Positions 63,732-64,000 of a stretch of 64,000 bases of DNA are shown one piece after another. Origin of the DNA: Spongiibacter sp. IMCC21906 (GTDB lineage Bacteria; Pseudomonadota; Gammaproteobacteria; Pseudomonadales; Spongiibacteraceae); contig NZ_CP011477.1 of the NCBI RefSeq assembly GCF_001010805.1, positions 1,627,001-1,691,000 on the forward strand. The letters are read 5' to 3'. Made by a program: the position numbers and the translations under genes. The notes under the pieces were generated by a model. It saw only the letters and a program-made list of their open reading frames with translations, had not been told where the DNA came from and did not search any database. Within the stretch, counting starts at the first letter, position 1, and the number at the start of each line of letters is the position of its first letter.

Positions 63732-64000
63732 CCCCGGACGCCGCTACCACCATCAGGCGTTTTGATTTTGTCCGCAGGATCAACAGCATGGCGGTCCATT
63801 ATTTGTCGCAGCTCCGAGCGGGCTTTATCCAGCAATGTGGGGTTGGCTGGTTGCAGAGGTTCGCAGGCAAGTTTGGCAAAATCATCTTTGTACAGGAGTT
63901 GGTGGTTTAAAACGCCGCGGCTACCTGCTGAGGATATCCAACGATAATAACCTTTGCCTTTGGCAACATACTGCAGGCTTAAACTACGGGTTTCGCCGTT
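63728..64000 (-). CDS. Partial hypothetical protein (C-terminal 90 residues)
   Basis: An open frame on the minus strand runs from the window edge to a TAA at 63728-63730, overlapping the flavoprotein stop by two bases. The visible part includes VAKGKGYYRWISSAGSRG, then a charged helix DKARSELRQIMDRHAVDPADK and a Gly-rich tail. I do not recognise the family. The gene starts outside the window. Confidence 0.55.
   Translation of the reverse strand, partial: NGETRSLSLQYVAKGKGYYRWISSAGSRGVLNHQLLYKDDFAKLACEPLQPANPTLLDKARSELRQIMDRHAVDPADKIKTPDGGSGVRG

Noticed and set aside
1-64000. CRISPR array, prophage, rRNA or tRNA genes
   Set aside because: No regularly spaced identical repeats, phage gene blocks or cloverleaf sequences were found on reading both strands by eye.

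Overview
The window is chromosomal DNA from a gammaproteobacterium. The clearest signs are the surA-pdxA-rsmA-apaG-apaH block next to lptD, the divergent amgK-murU pair, rpe-gph, sthA, plsB, a PA3496-type small protein and a DUF3014 protein. Two large TonB-dependent receptors, an Entner-Doudoroff gene set and several CoA/hotdog enzymes suggest a marine heterotroph, perhaps a Spongiibacteraceae/Cellvibrionales relative; this placement is an inference from gene content. Genes are densely packed on both strands. I see no rRNA, tRNA, CRISPR array, prophage or intact insertion sequence.

Layout. 0.1-2.4 kb: speD-speE (spermidine) and msrA. 2.4-9.1 kb: minus-strand operon lptD-surA-pdxA-rsmA-apaG-apaH (outer-membrane assembly, vitamin B6, ribosome maturation, Ap4A hydrolysis). 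9.2-12.4 kb: amgK-murU (cell-wall sugar recycling) and rpe-gph. 12.4-20.4 kb: a TonB receptor, then a split tryptophan region with trpR-trpE-trpG-DUF488 on minus and a second trpG with trpD and trpC on plus. 20.5-26.7 kb: hotdog thioesterase, fghA, eda (plus) facing zwf-pgl-edd (minus). 27-36 kb: glycosyltransferase, second TonB receptor, fabV, a MATE pump, a metallo-beta-lactamase-fold hydrolase with a zinc-ribbon metallopeptidase, and a YfaZ-like outer-membrane protein. 36-43 kb: selO, plsB, and a sensor kinase/response regulator pair. 43-49.3 kb: a lipid-metabolism block. 49.5-58.3 kb: methyltransferase, sthA, small envelope proteins, and an HtdX/AraC/FabG4/FadI-like acyl-CoA cluster. 58.4-64 kb: Kazal-like lipoprotein, dps, DUF1223, a 190-bp palindromic mobile element, a nucleoside deaminase, a tandem hotdog protein, a flavoprotein, and a gene cut by the window edge.

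The most interesting region is 43.0-49.3 kb. A PlcP-type metallophosphoesterase gene is followed by a fused acyltransferase that resembles the ornithine-lipid synthase OlsF. Directly upstream are five 7-bp PhoB-like half-sites at an exact 11-bp period, ending 10 bp before a possible -10 box. The reading is a phosphate-starvation membrane-remodelling unit: PlcP removes phospholipid head groups and the fused enzyme builds a phosphorus-free lipid. A convergent operon (PAP2 phosphatase, VC2487-type glycosyltransferase, M14 peptidase, alpha/beta hydrolase) has a weaker repeat of the same period upstream and could be a second branch.

Other notable points are an autoregulated trpR operon with a trp-box palindrome touching the start codon, two trpG genes 2 kb apart, and the mobile element at 60703-60892, whose 3-bp TTA target duplication supplies the stop codon of the neighbouring deaminase gene.
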